The notes beneath the pieces were generated by a model. That model made no database searches, was not told where the DNA came from, and saw nothing but the letters and a program-made list of their open reading frames with translations. A DNA stretch of 64,000 nt from Cereibacter_A azotoformans (GTDB lineage: Bacteria > Pseudomonadota > Alphaproteobacteria > Rhodobacterales > Rhodobacteraceae), in the NCBI RefSeq assembly GCF_003050905.1, contig NZ_QAOT01000002.1, one strand, 5' to 3'. Made by a program: the position numbers and the translations under genes. Shown here piece after piece: positions 9,310 through 16,636 of the stretch (its first letter is position 1; each line of letters opens with the position of its first letter).

Positions 9310-10280
9310 TCCAGCGCCTCCAGCCAGCCGGCGAGCCGGTCCAGCTCGGTCTTCGACAGATGTGCGAAGGCGGGCATCTGCGCCTCGGGCTTGATCGCGC
9401 CCGCGTTGGCGATCCAGGAGACCAGCGCCGCGCGCTCCATCGGCAGGATGCCCGCGGCGAGGCTGGTGCGGCTGCCGAAATGGGTGAGGTCGGGACCGAC
9501 GGCCCCGGCGGCCGGTGTGCCGCGGATGGTGTGGCAGGCGCCGCAGCCCTCGCGGAAGAAGATCGCGCGGCCCTCGCCCTCCTCCGGCCGGGCGGGCGCC
9601 GCCTCGGCCTCGAGCCAGCGGGCGAAGTCGCCCTCTTCCAGCACGACCGCATTCAGCGCCATCAGCGCGTGCGAGGCCCCGCAGAACTCGGCGCACTGGC
9701 CCCGGTAGGTGCCGGGCGTCACCGGCTCGAGCGACATGCGCGTGGTCCGCCCCGGGATCATGTCGGTCTTGCCACCGAGACCCGGCACCCAGAAGGAATG
9801 GATGACGCGCCCGGCCTGAAGCTCGATCTCGGTGCGCCGGCCGGCCGGAAGCCGCAGCTCGTTGGCCGAGATCACCGGCCCCGCCGCGCCTTCGGGCAGA
9901 TACTCGACCCGCCACCACCATTCCTCGCCGGTGATGCGCACCCGCAGCCCCTCGCCCGGCGCCCGCTGATCCGGCATGATCGAAAGCCCCCAGGCCAGCA
10001 GCGCGGTCAGGACCACCACGGGCAGCAGGATGCCCCCGCCGATGATGACCGCCTCGGCCAGCTTGCGCGACATGTGCCCGGTGCGGCGCCGCGTGACATG
10101 GAAGAAGAGCCCGTTCAGCGAGATCCATAGGATCACGGCGCCCACCAGCATGACGGCGAAAAGCCGGTTCAGCTCGATCGCGTCGGCCCCGCCGGCCGAA
10201 AACACCGACTGGGGCCCATGACATCCGCCCGCTCCCGACAGGATCAGAAGGCCGACGGCCGCCCTTTGTCCCCGACGCAT
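9306..10280 (-). CDS. coxB: cytochrome c oxidase subunit II with fused cytochrome c (caa3 type)
   Basis: CuA-bearing subunit of an aa3/caa3 oxidase, 324 residues. The N-terminus looks like a lipoprotein signal with SGAGGC (Cys20). Two membrane helices follow (about 40-60 and 76-100). The periplasmic cupredoxin domain has the CuA ligands H161, C196, E198, C200, H204 and M207. A C-terminal cytochrome c domain starts at CGACH (246-250). The start at 10280 is preferred because it gives the lipobox and follows a GGGGAAG sequence. The stop overlaps the subunit I start. No subunit III gene is next to it. Confidence 0.9.
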   Translation of the reverse strand: MRRGQRAAVGLLILSGAGGCHGPQSVFSAGGADAIELNRLFAVMLVGAVILWISLNGLFFHVTRRRTGHMSRKLAEAVIIGGGILLPVVVLTALLAWGLSIMPDQRAPGEGLRVRITGEEWWWRVEYLPEGAAGPVISANELRLPAGRRTEIELQAGRVIHSFWVPGLGGKTDMIPGRTTRMSLEPVTPGTYRGQCAEFCGASHALMALNAVVLEEGDFARWLEAEAAPARPEEGEGRAIFFREGCGACHTIRGTPAAGAVGPDLTHFGSRTSLAAGILPMERAALVSWIANAGAIKPEAQMPAFAHLSKTELDRLAGWLEALE

Positions 10281-10327
10281 CCCGCTTCCCCGGCGCCGTC
10301 GCCGCCACGCCCTGCCGTGCGGTGCCA

Positions 10328-11098
10328 TTACGGCTCGGGCGGGGAAACGCGCGTCGAAGATGGATCGTTCCCCGGCTCGCCCGGCTCGATCATCCGCCGC
10401 CGCCGGAGCCAGCGCGCCACCGTCAGGCAACCGAGCGCCCAGGCCGCGCCGCCTGTCCAGCCCGCCAGCACGTCGGTCGGCCAGTGGACGCCCAGATAGA
10501 CCCGGCTCAGTCCGATCATCACCGTGAGGAGGATCGCCACGCCGAGGATATGGGCCTTGACCCGGACGAGCGGCTGCGTGCGGGCGAGCACGGCCGCCAG
10601 CGTGAGGTAGGTGACGGCGGCCATCATCGCGTGCCCGGACGGGAAGCTGGCCGTGTAGATGACCGTCTCGTGCGGCACGAGGTCGGGACGCGGGCGGTCG
10701 AACAGGCGCTTGGCGGCAAAGCTCAGCAGTTGGCCGCTGCCCGTGGCGATCAGGACGAACCACATGGTCCGCCACCGCCCGCCCAGACCCAGGAAGCCCG
10801 CGACGGCAAGCGTGACGAACCCGAGGATTCCCACACCCCCAAGGGCGGTCACGTCACGCGCCAGCTCCTCGAACCACGCAGGGCCCAGCGGATCGCCCGG
10901 ATCGGCCGGATTGCGCATGAGCAGGAGGAGCGTCTCGTCGAAGGCATGAGCCCCCCCACCCGAAGCGAGGTCGGCGATCTCGGCAAAGGCCCATCCGAGC
11001 GCGAACACCGCCAGCAGCAGGGTGACCGTTCGCCGCTCGATCCAGGCGCCGAACCGGAGGAAGGGTGCGCGCGCCGCAGGTTGTCTTCTTCTAGTCAT
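10328..11098 (-). CDS. PAP2-family membrane phosphatase
   Basis: Type 2 phosphatidic acid phosphatase superfamily, 256 residues with about six membrane helices. The three signature motifs are present in order: KRLFDRPRP, PSGH and SRVYLGVHWPTDV, which supply the catalytic histidines, arginine and aspartate. Likely substrates are phosphatidic acid, undecaprenyl pyrophosphate or a related lipid phosphate; the sequence does not decide. The gene lies 47 bases upstream of coxB on the same strand and may share its transcript. An upstream ATG at 11215 is also open, so the N-terminus is uncertain by up to 39 residues. The proposed start has only a weak ribosome site. Confidence 0.85.
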   Translation of the reverse strand: MTRRRQPAARAPFLRFGAWIERRTVTLLLAVFALGWAFAEIADLASGGGAHAFDETLLLLMRNPADPGDPLGPAWFEELARDVTALGGVGILGFVTLAVAGFLGLGGRWRTMWFVLIATGSGQLLSFAAKRLFDRPRPDLVPHETVIYTASFPSGHAMMAAVTYLTLAAVLARTQPLVRVKAHILGVAILLTVMIGLSRVYLGVHWPTDVLAGWTGGAAWALGCLTVARWLRRRRMIEPGEPGNDPSSTRVSPPEP

Positions 11099-11278
11099 GG
11101 CGATGGAAGCCGCCCGCCGGGGCGCCGGTTCCCGGCGGCCGCGCATGCGGATGTCGAACGGCTGGAACGGGCCGCCGGATGCGTCCCGGCCGGCGTTTCC
11201 GCGGCCGTATCTCATCGAGAGAATCGCCTCTGCAGCGCCGCGGCGTCGTGCGTCCTATTGACGCACGCGCGCCATGCG

Positions 11279-11767
11279 TTAGTTCTGGCGCCGCAGGTTC
11301 GCGTTCAAGTTGCGAAGTTCCGCCAACTGCCCCTCGGTCGTGCGGCCAATACCTTCCGTAAGGTCATGCAGATTCTGCACCTGCGCCAGGGCGAACTTCG
11401 CCTCGTCCTCGTCCAGCTCGCGATCCTCGCGGCAGAAGAAGCCGAGCGTGCGGGCGGACGCCTCGCCCACCGAAACGACGAGACCGTAACGCAGGCCGAA
11501 TTCGGCCGCTTTCCCCATGACTCCAGCCTCATCCGTGTCGGCCAGATCGCTCCAGCGACAGATGCCGGGATGTTCGAGGCCCCACCGCACGGTGGGATCC
11601 ACGAAGATCAAGGCCTTGTCCGCGTAGAGGTTGATCCACTCGCGCGGGTAGGTCTGGTAGAGGAGCGTCGGATTCGCAAATCGTATCCTGACCCCGATGG
11701 CAAAGTGCCAATCGGAGTGAGCGGCCACATCATTCAGAAGATCGCGCACGCGATGAACGTTCACCAT
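11279..11767 (-). CDS. LuxR-type autoinducer-binding domain protein lacking the DNA-binding domain
   Basis: 162-residue protein consisting only of an acyl-homoserine-lactone binding domain. The ligand-pocket residues are all there with TraR-like spacing: W44, Y48, D57-P58 and W72. The usual C-terminal helix-turn-helix is absent. The protein ends naturally after about 162 residues, and the 60 bases downstream before the next gene hold no shifted-frame helix-turn-helix. It could bind signal without binding DNA, acting as a sink or as a heterodimer partner that inactivates full-length LuxR proteins. That role is inference. It is transcribed divergently from the LuxR solo at 11854 and lies about 800 bases from cerR. 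Confidence 0.85.
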   Translation of the reverse strand: MVNVHRVRDLLNDVAAHSDWHFAIGVRIRFANPTLLYQTYPREWINLYADKALIFVDPTVRWGLEHPGICRWSDLADTDEAGVMGKAAEFGLRYGLVVSVGEASARTLGFFCREDRELDEDEAKFALAQVQNLHDLTEGIGRTTEGQLAELRNLNANLRRQN

Positions 11768-11853
11768 GCTTTGTATCGGCCTGCAGGTTGTGTATCAGAA
11801 AGAGGCACGGCATCATGCCGCGCGACTGCTACTTTACGGTCTGTCGGATTACA
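11768..11853. promoter_or_regulatory. divergent promoter region between two luxR-like genes, with palindromes
   Basis: The 86-base gap between the divergent starts must hold both promoters. It contains CCTGCAGG (11780-11787) and a perfect 13-base inverted repeat CGGCATcATGCCG (11808-11820). Either could be an operator for one of the neighbouring LuxR proteins. No clear -35/-10 pair was recognised. Confidence 0.4.
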
Positions 11854-12474
11854 ATGGAACAGCACAAGCTTATGCATCTGTCGGATATGAAGGGAGCGTT
11901 CCTGCAGATCGCACAAGCGGGATTCTATGTCGCACTCAGATTGGGATTCTACTCTCCCGAGGACGAGCTGAACACCTTTCCCGACCAATTTGTCGAACTC
12001 TACACCGCGCGCGGCCTCGCCCTTCAGGATCCGCTGATGCGCTGGACCTTCACCAACCACGGCGCCCTGCGCTGGAGCGCGATCGACCTGCCCGACCCGC
12101 TGGGCGTGATGGCCCGCTACAGGCAGTATGGAATGCGCTACGGCGCCACCATGTGCCTCGTCGGCCGGGGCGCCGTGCCCAAGAAGAGCTTCGGCATCTT
12201 CGCACGGGCCGATCGCGAGTTCACCGATGCCGAGATCATCGACCTGCGCGAGCTTCTGACCGCGCTGCATGTGAATGAGCCGCAGACCCTGACCGAGAGC
12301 CAGGTCGAGGTGCTCCGCATGCTCTCGACGGGGATGCGCTACAAGCAGATGGCCTACGCGCTCGGCATCTCGGAGAGCGCGGTCAAGGCCCGTCTGAAGG
12401 GCGCGGCGCAGCGGATGAACGCCAAGACGGCGGCGCAGGCCGCCTCGGTGGCCGCGAGCCGGGGGATCCTGTGA
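11854..12474 (+). CDS. LuxR-family transcriptional regulator (solo)
   Basis: Full-length quorum-sensing type regulator of about 206 residues. The N-terminal autoinducer-binding domain keeps Tyr, Asp-Pro (LQDPLMRW) and the later Trp at the family spacing. The first tryptophan of the pocket is replaced by Phe (FVELY), so ligand preference may differ. The C-terminal GerE-type helix-turn-helix runs from LTESQVEVL to the end. The start is uncertain: ATG codons at 11815, 11854 and 11872 are in frame. The one at 11854 gives a domain start in register with the neighbouring HTH-less protein. No luxI gene directly follows it, so it would respond to CerI's signal or to none. Confidence 0.8.
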   Translation: MEQHKLMHLSDMKGAFLQIAQAGFYVALRLGFYSPEDELNTFPDQFVELYTARGLALQDPLMRWTFTNHGALRWSAIDLPDPLGVMARYRQYGMRYGATMCLVGRGAVPKKSFGIFARADREFTDAEIIDLRELLTALHVNEPQTLTESQVEVLRMLSTGMRYKQMAYALGISESAVKARLKGAAQRMNAKTAAQAASVAASRGIL

Positions 12475-12580
12475 ACCATCCGCCGGGTTAATTACGCAAC
12501 GTCAAGCGCACCTCCCAAAGGCTGAAGGAACGTGCTAGATAGTAGGGACGGCTGCGGGGACGGCCGGGGGGAGCCGGCTC

Positions 12581-13282
12581 ATGGATATCATCGACCTCAG
12601 CGTGGTCGCTTCGGACGATGCGAACTTTCTGGAATATCTCGACCAGCTCTGCGCCAGGCTGGGGTTCGACTTTGCCTCCTACGCCACGACGAGCCCGATG
12701 ACCGGGGCCGTTCAGGGCTATGCGAACTACCCCGACAGCTGGAAGATGCACTACATGCGGCGCAACCTGCACCGCGTGGATCCCACCATCCACAAGTCCG
12801 CGCTGAGCATCGCGCCCGTGGACTGGGCCCGTTTCGAGCGGGACGAACGTTTCCGGGCGGTCTTCTTCGCGGCCGAGGATTTCGGCATCACGCCCCAGGG
12901 CCTGACAGTGCCGGTGCGGGGGCCCTACGGCGACCGTGGCCTCCTGTCGGTGACGCGGAGATGCCCCCGCAGCGACTGGGACAAGCTCAAGCGGGCGGCG
13001 ATCGGCGATCTTCAGGTCGCCGCGGTCCATCTTCATGATGCCGTCATGCGGTCGGACGTGATCTCGCGCGCGCTGCGCCAGCCGCGCCTGTCCACACGCG
13101 AGATCGAGGTGCTGCAGTGGGTGGCGGCCGGCAAGTCGCAGATGGATATCGGCGACATCCTCGGGATCTCGCACCGCACCGTCGAGGTGCACCTGCGTTC
13201 GGCGCGGGAAAAGCTGGGCACGCTCTCGACCGTGCAGGCGGTCGGTCGCGCGATCGGGCTCGGGCTTGTCTATCCAAGATGA
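12581..13282 (+). CDS. cerR: LuxR-type acyl-homoserine lactone receptor/regulator CerR
   Basis: Quorum-sensing transcription factor, 233 residues. The autoinducer-binding domain has the W-x3-Y-x8-DP pattern (SWKMHY...VDPTIH) and the downstream Trp at the expected distance. The DNA-binding domain contains LSTREIEVLQWVAAGKS and the recognition helix region ISHRTVEVHLRSAREKLG. The start follows a G-rich ribosome site (GGGGGGAG). It sits 174 bases upstream of and in line with the luxI homologue, the arrangement of cerR-cerI in Rhodobacter sphaeroides. The gene name rests on that arrangement and on overall resemblance. Confidence 0.82.
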   Translation: MDIIDLSVVASDDANFLEYLDQLCARLGFDFASYATTSPMTGAVQGYANYPDSWKMHYMRRNLHRVDPTIHKSALSIAPVDWARFERDERFRAVFFAAEDFGITPQGLTVPVRGPYGDRGLLSVTRRCPRSDWDKLKRAAIGDLQVAAVHLHDAVMRSDVISRALRQPRLSTREIEVLQWVAAGKSQMDIGDILGISHRTVEVHLRSAREKLGTLSTVQAVGRAIGLGLVYPR

Positions 13283-13374
13283 CAGGTTCTTCCCGCTGAG
13301 CGCGTGACGCCGGGGAAACAACGCCGCCCGCAGGCCAGCGGATTCACATCAAAAATTTACAAGCCAAGGTGGTC

Positions 13375-13398
13375 GGCTACGGGATTCCCCCGATAGCC
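13375..13398. promoter_or_regulatory. imperfect inverted repeat in the cerI upstream region
   Basis: GGCTA and TAGCC flank CGGG and CCCCCG arms around ATT, an imperfect dyad about 60 bases upstream of the cerI start. Its centre is 40 bases (about four helical turns) from the centre of the second dyad at 13419-13434, and ATAGCCG occurs in both. Candidate regulator site; binding is not demonstrated. Confidence 0.35.
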
Positions 13399-13418
13399 GA
13401 AACGGGTCGATGTGCGCA

Positions 13419-13434
13419 ACTATAGCCGTATAGT
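13419..13434. promoter_or_regulatory. candidate lux-box-like operator of cerI
   Basis: ACTATA-GCCG-TATAGT is a perfect inverted repeat with 6-base arms, ending 22 bases before the cerI ATG. TATAGT resembles a -10 element, so a protein here would overlap the promoter. Classical lux boxes are about 20 bases of dyad symmetry next to luxI promoters. The position fits, but the bases do not match the usual CTG-N10-CAG pattern. Confidence 0.4.
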
Positions 13435-13456
13435 ACGCAACCTTAAGGACTGAAGA

Positions 13457-14089
13457 ATGATCTTCATCATCGACTCCCTCAACCTACACGAGCATTCGGA
13501 CATCGTGAAGGACATGTTTCGGTTGCGCAAGCGGGTATTTGCCGACCGCCTGGGCTGGGACGTTCAGGTCTCGCAGGGGATGGAGCGCGACCGCTTCGAC
13601 GAACTGGATCCGGCCCATGTCATCAGCGTCGATGACGAGGGGCGCGTGGTTGGCTGCATGAGGCTGCTGCAGACGACCGGACCGCACATGCTGTCGGACG
13701 TGTTCAGCTCGATCCTGGACGGCGAACCCCCGCTGCGCAGCGCCACCTGCTGGGAAGCGACGCGATTCTGCGTGGATACCGAGCGGCTGGTCAGCGGCCG
13801 GGCCCGGAACTCGATCTCCTATGTCACGAGCGAGGTGATGATCGGCGCGTTCGAGTTCGCCATGGCCTCGGGGGTCAGCGACGCGGTGGCCGTCATCGAC
13901 CCGGTCATGGACCGTGTGCTGAAGCGGTCGGGCAATGCCCCGCACGGGTACCTCGGCACGCCGAAGCCGATGGGCAAGGTGACGGCGCTCGCCGCCCTGA
14001 TGGATTGCTCGGAGGACCGCGTGAACCGGATTCGCGACTTTGCCGGGATTTACCATGACGTGACGCAACCGCAGACTGTAATGGCCTGA
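13457..14089 (+). CDS. cerI: acyl-homoserine lactone synthase CerI (LuxI family)
   Basis: Makes an N-acyl-homoserine lactone from S-adenosylmethionine and an acyl carrier protein-bound fatty acyl chain; in R. sphaeroides the CerI product is the long-chain 7,8-cis-tetradecenoyl lactone. The 210-residue protein has the LuxI invariant residues R24, F28, W34, D45, D48, R69 and the ExxR pair E100/R103 (WEATRFCVD). The ATG follows AAGGAC by six bases. It lies downstream of cerR in the same direction. Two dyads in the gap suggest autoregulation. The exact signal made by this strain is inferred from the species resemblance. Confidence 0.9.
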   Translation: MIFIIDSLNLHEHSDIVKDMFRLRKRVFADRLGWDVQVSQGMERDRFDELDPAHVISVDDEGRVVGCMRLLQTTGPHMLSDVFSSILDGEPPLRSATCWEATRFCVDTERLVSGRARNSISYVTSEVMIGAFEFAMASGVSDAVAVIDPVMDRVLKRSGNAPHGYLGTPKPMGKVTALAALMDCSEDRVNRIRDFAGIYHDVTQPQTVMA

Positions 14090-14202
14090 AAACCGGCGGA
14101 TATTCGCCGCTCAGGGCATTCTTCCGCTTGCAGGGCAAGCATCTTGCAGGCAGTTCGGACGGGCGACCCGTACGGGCCGCCCGCCGCACCGGAGGGATGA
14201 GT

Positions 14203-14472
14203 ATGGCGCAACCGGACCCGAGAAGGACCAACGTGACGGAGCTTTCCCGCCGCCGCGCTCCGCGCGAGCCGAAGAGCGATCACACGTGGCTGGTGGCGCA
14301 CCTGATCTCGCTGATCGGCTATGCGGAACGTCACGGCCTGACCGAAGTGGAGGAGGCGCTGGCGCAAGCCGCAGAGCGCGTCGCTCCTGCGGTGAAGCCC
14401 GCCGCCGATGACGAGCGGCGACCGGATCCGCTGGTCTATCTCCGCCGCCCCTACCCCGAGAAGCGCGACTGA
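14203..14472 (+). CDS. hypothetical protein downstream of cerI
   Basis: Unrecognised 89-residue, charged, probably cytoplasmic protein. It has a basic N-terminus (RRTNVTELSRRRAPREPK), a central amphipathic helix (HTWLVAHLISLIGYAERHG) and an acidic/Ala-rich helix, and ends in YPEKRD. The ATG at 14203 is chosen because GGAGGG ends six bases before it; the in-frame ATG at 14197 abuts that site. Its place 113 bases after cerI suggests co-transcription with the quorum-sensing pair, but nothing in the sequence gives a function. A G+C-rich hairpin follows. Confidence 0.65.
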   Translation: MAQPDPRRTNVTELSRRRAPREPKSDHTWLVAHLISLIGYAERHGLTEVEEALAQAAERVAPAVKPAADDERRPDPLVYLRRPYPEKRD

Positions 14473-14494
14473 CCTGCCCGGGGCGCGCGCGGGC

Positions 14495-14513
14495 CCGGTG
14501 CGATCCGCACCGG
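14495..14513. terminator. perfect hairpin between the cerI region and opgG
   Basis: CCGGTGCG-ATC-CGCACCGG: 8-base perfect arms with a 3-base loop, 22 bases after the preceding stop codon. No T-run follows, so it is a weak candidate terminator or transcript-end protector. Confidence 0.4.
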
Positions 14514-14810
14514 CCTGACGCGCCGTCGAACACTGCCCGTTTCCCGCCATGCCACCCTTCGCCGGGTGCCTGTCTGCACCGCAGCATCGCACCCGATTTG
14601 CCCGCAGGAAGGCAGGCATGAGGAACCGCGCCGCCACTGCGCGGGAGAGTGCGTTGTTCTGCACACAAGTTCGGCGAAACCGCGCTCAGACCGCCACCTG
14701 CGGCATCGACCGATCTTGCAAGTCCGCTTGGCCCGACCATATTGCTGGACGGTGCGAATCCTGCATTTGCACCCCACAAGCCATTGAAAAACGGACGTCG
14801 TCTCTCCCTT
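14514..14810. other. intergenic region upstream of opgG
   Basis: About 300 bases without a supported gene. In-frame ATGs upstream of opgG (for example 14649) are open but would put a non-signal extension before the export signal, so they are not used. It must hold the promoter of the opg operon; no confident -35/-10 pair was identified. Confidence 0.5.
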
Positions 14811-16433
14811 ATGCACGCACATTCCGCTCCCTCTGCCCGCCTGAACCGCCGGCTGCTGCTTTCGGCGGCAAGTTCGACCCTTGCCCTTGCCGCCACGGGG
14901 CTCGTCGGGCTTCCCCTGCGGGCCCAGGAGGCGCCTGCGGAAGAGCCGCCGGCCTCCGTGCCGAGTGCTGCGCCGCAGCAGTTCAGCTTCGACTGGCTGA
15001 CGGAAGAGATGCGCGTCGCCGCCACCCAGCCGCATGTCGAGCCGGCGAACCTGACCGGCTTCCTCGGCGATCTGCACTATGACGACTACCGCCTGATCAA
15101 CTTCCGCAACGACCGCTCCCGCTGGGCGGACACGGACAGCATGTTCCGCATCCAGGCCTTCCATCTGGGCTGGCTGTTCGGCGCGCCCGTGCGGCTCTTT
15201 GACGTGACGGATGGCTTCATCCACGAGGTCCAGTTCTCGACCGACGACTTCGAATACCGCAACGAGCTTGCGACGCGGGTGGCGGCCCATGTGGATCTGC
15301 CCGGCGTGGCGGGCTTCCGGCTGAATTTCCCGCTCAACCGGCCCGACATCCACGACGAGCTGGTGGCCTTCCTCGGGGCGAGCTACTTCCGCGCCCTCGG
15401 CCGCGGCAACGCCTACGGGATCTCGGCGCGCGGACTGGCCATCAACACCGCGACCTCCTCGCCCGAAGAATTTCCGCGCTTCTCGCGCTTCTACCTCGAG
15501 CGTCCGCAGGCCGGGGGCCTCTCGACCGTTCTCTATGCCGCGATGGAGAGCCCGAGCGTCACGGGCGCCTATCGCTTCGTCATCACGCCGGGCATCGAGA
15601 CGGTGATGGATGTCACCGCGCGGCTCTTCTTCCGCAACGCCGTCACCCAGCTTGGCGTGGCGCCGCTGACCTCGATGTTCCTCTATGGCGAGAAGAACCG
15701 CGCCAGCTACGACGACTTCCGTCCGAACGTGCACGACAGCGACGGCCTGGCCATCCGCCGGCGGGAGGGCGACCTGCTGTGGCGCCCACTCAACAATCCG
15801 CCCCGGCTGGCGAGCAGCTATTTCGGCGAAGAGAACCCGCAGTCCTTCGGCCTTCACCAGCGCAAGCGGGCGTTCGAGGATTACCAGGACGCCGAGGCGC
15901 ATTACGAACTGCGTCCGTCGGTCGATGTCGAGCCGGTCGGCGACTGGGGCAAGGGTGTCGTCCGTCTGGTCGAGATCCCGACGCGCTACGAGACGAACGA
16001 CAACATCGTGGCCTTCTGGGTGCCCGAGGGGAAGATCGCCGCCGGAGATGCGCGCGAATTCGCCTACCGGCTCCGGTGGGGCGCCCTGCCCATCGAGACA
16101 CCGGCGGACCTGGCCCATGTGTGGGAGACGCGGGCGGGTCACGGCGGCGTCTCAGGGGTGGAAAATACCGCGGGAACGCGCAAGTTCGTCGTTGATTTCA
16201 AGGGCGGACTTCTGGGCAACCTGCCGCGCAACGCCAAGGTGGAAGCCATCACGTCGGTGCAGCATGGCGAAATCGTCACGCAGACCCTTGAACGACTCGA
16301 CGGGATGGACATATGGCGTCTCGTCTTGGACGTGGCCGCAGCCGAGGGGGCCACGGTGGAACTGGCCAGTCACATCGCCGGTTATGGACGCAAACTCTCG
16401 GAAACTTGGCTCTACCAGTGGAACAAAGCCTGA
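14811..16433 (+). CDS. opgG: glucan biosynthesis protein OpgG (MdoG), periplasmic
   Basis: Periplasmic protein needed to build the backbone of osmoregulated periplasmic glucans, 540 residues. The start at 14811 gives an export signal with an NRRLLLS segment followed by a hydrophobic run and an alanine-rich cleavage region (LRAQE). The paired arginines could indicate Tat export but are not a full Tat motif. The mature part shows MdoG-family blocks such as FDWLTEEMRVAA, LVAFLGASYFRALGRGNAYGISARGLAI and YEKN-like segments (FLYGEKNRASYDDFRP). The stop overlaps the opgI start (TGATG). R. sphaeroides is known to have an opgGIH-opgC operon of this order. Confidence 0.93.
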   Translation: MHAHSAPSARLNRRLLLSAASSTLALAATGLVGLPLRAQEAPAEEPPASVPSAAPQQFSFDWLTEEMRVAATQPHVEPANLTGFLGDLHYDDYRLINFRNDRSRWADTDSMFRIQAFHLGWLFGAPVRLFDVTDGFIHEVQFSTDDFEYRNELATRVAAHVDLPGVAGFRLNFPLNRPDIHDELVAFLGASYFRALGRGNAYGISARGLAINTATSSPEEFPRFSRFYLERPQAGGLSTVLYAAMESPSVTGAYRFVITPGIETVMDVTARLFFRNAVTQLGVAPLTSMFLYGEKNRASYDDFRPNVHDSDGLAIRRREGDLLWRPLNNPPRLASSYFGEENPQSFGLHQRKRAFEDYQDAEAHYELRPSVDVEPVGDWGKGVVRLVEIPTRYETNDNIVAFWVPEGKIAAGDAREFAYRLRWGALPIETPADLAHVWETRAGHGGVSGVENTAGTRKFVVDFKGGLLGNLPRNAKVEAITSVQHGEIVTQTLERLDGMDIWRLVLDVAAAEGATVELASHIAGYGRKLSETWLYQWNKA

Positions 16434-16633
16434 TGCTGCACTCTGCCGACTCCCTGCGGACCGAGCCCCTTGAGGCTGCGCCGCTCCCGGATACCGGGGC
16501 TCTTGTCGAACGGCTCGGCGCGCCTCCGGCCGCGCCCTGTGCCATGCCCAAGCAGCAGCTCGAACCGGCGGCCGCTGGCCTCCTGTCGGTGCTGCGGCTG
16601 TTCGGGGTCCGCGCCCCGAGGCCGGGGCTCTGA
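16433..16633 (+). CDS. opgI: small protein OpgI
   Basis: 66-residue open reading frame exactly filling the gap between opgG and opgH. It overlaps the opgG stop by one base and ends three bases before opgH. The product is Pro/Ala/Leu-rich (MLHSADSLRTEPLEAAPLPD...) with no signal peptide. The position matches opgI of the R. sphaeroides opgGIH operon, a gene of unknown function. The N-terminal half of E. coli OpgH is longer than here, so the peptide may be a detached piece of the cytoplasmic N-terminus; that is inference. Confidence 0.75.
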   Translation: MLHSADSLRTEPLEAAPLPDTGALVERLGAPPAAPCAMPKQQLEPAAAGLLSVLRLFGVRAPRPGL

Positions 16634-16636
16634 GCC

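Noticed and set aside
9310..9652. Upstream extension of the frame carrying the cytochrome tail of subunit I
   Set aside because: In the region 5' of the frameshift this frame shows no oxidase motifs; the other frame is the coding one.
12493..13441. TACGCAAC repeated upstream of cerR (12493) and cerI (13434) as a regulator site
   Set aside because: An 8-base match lacking symmetry and at different distances from the two starts; could be chance.
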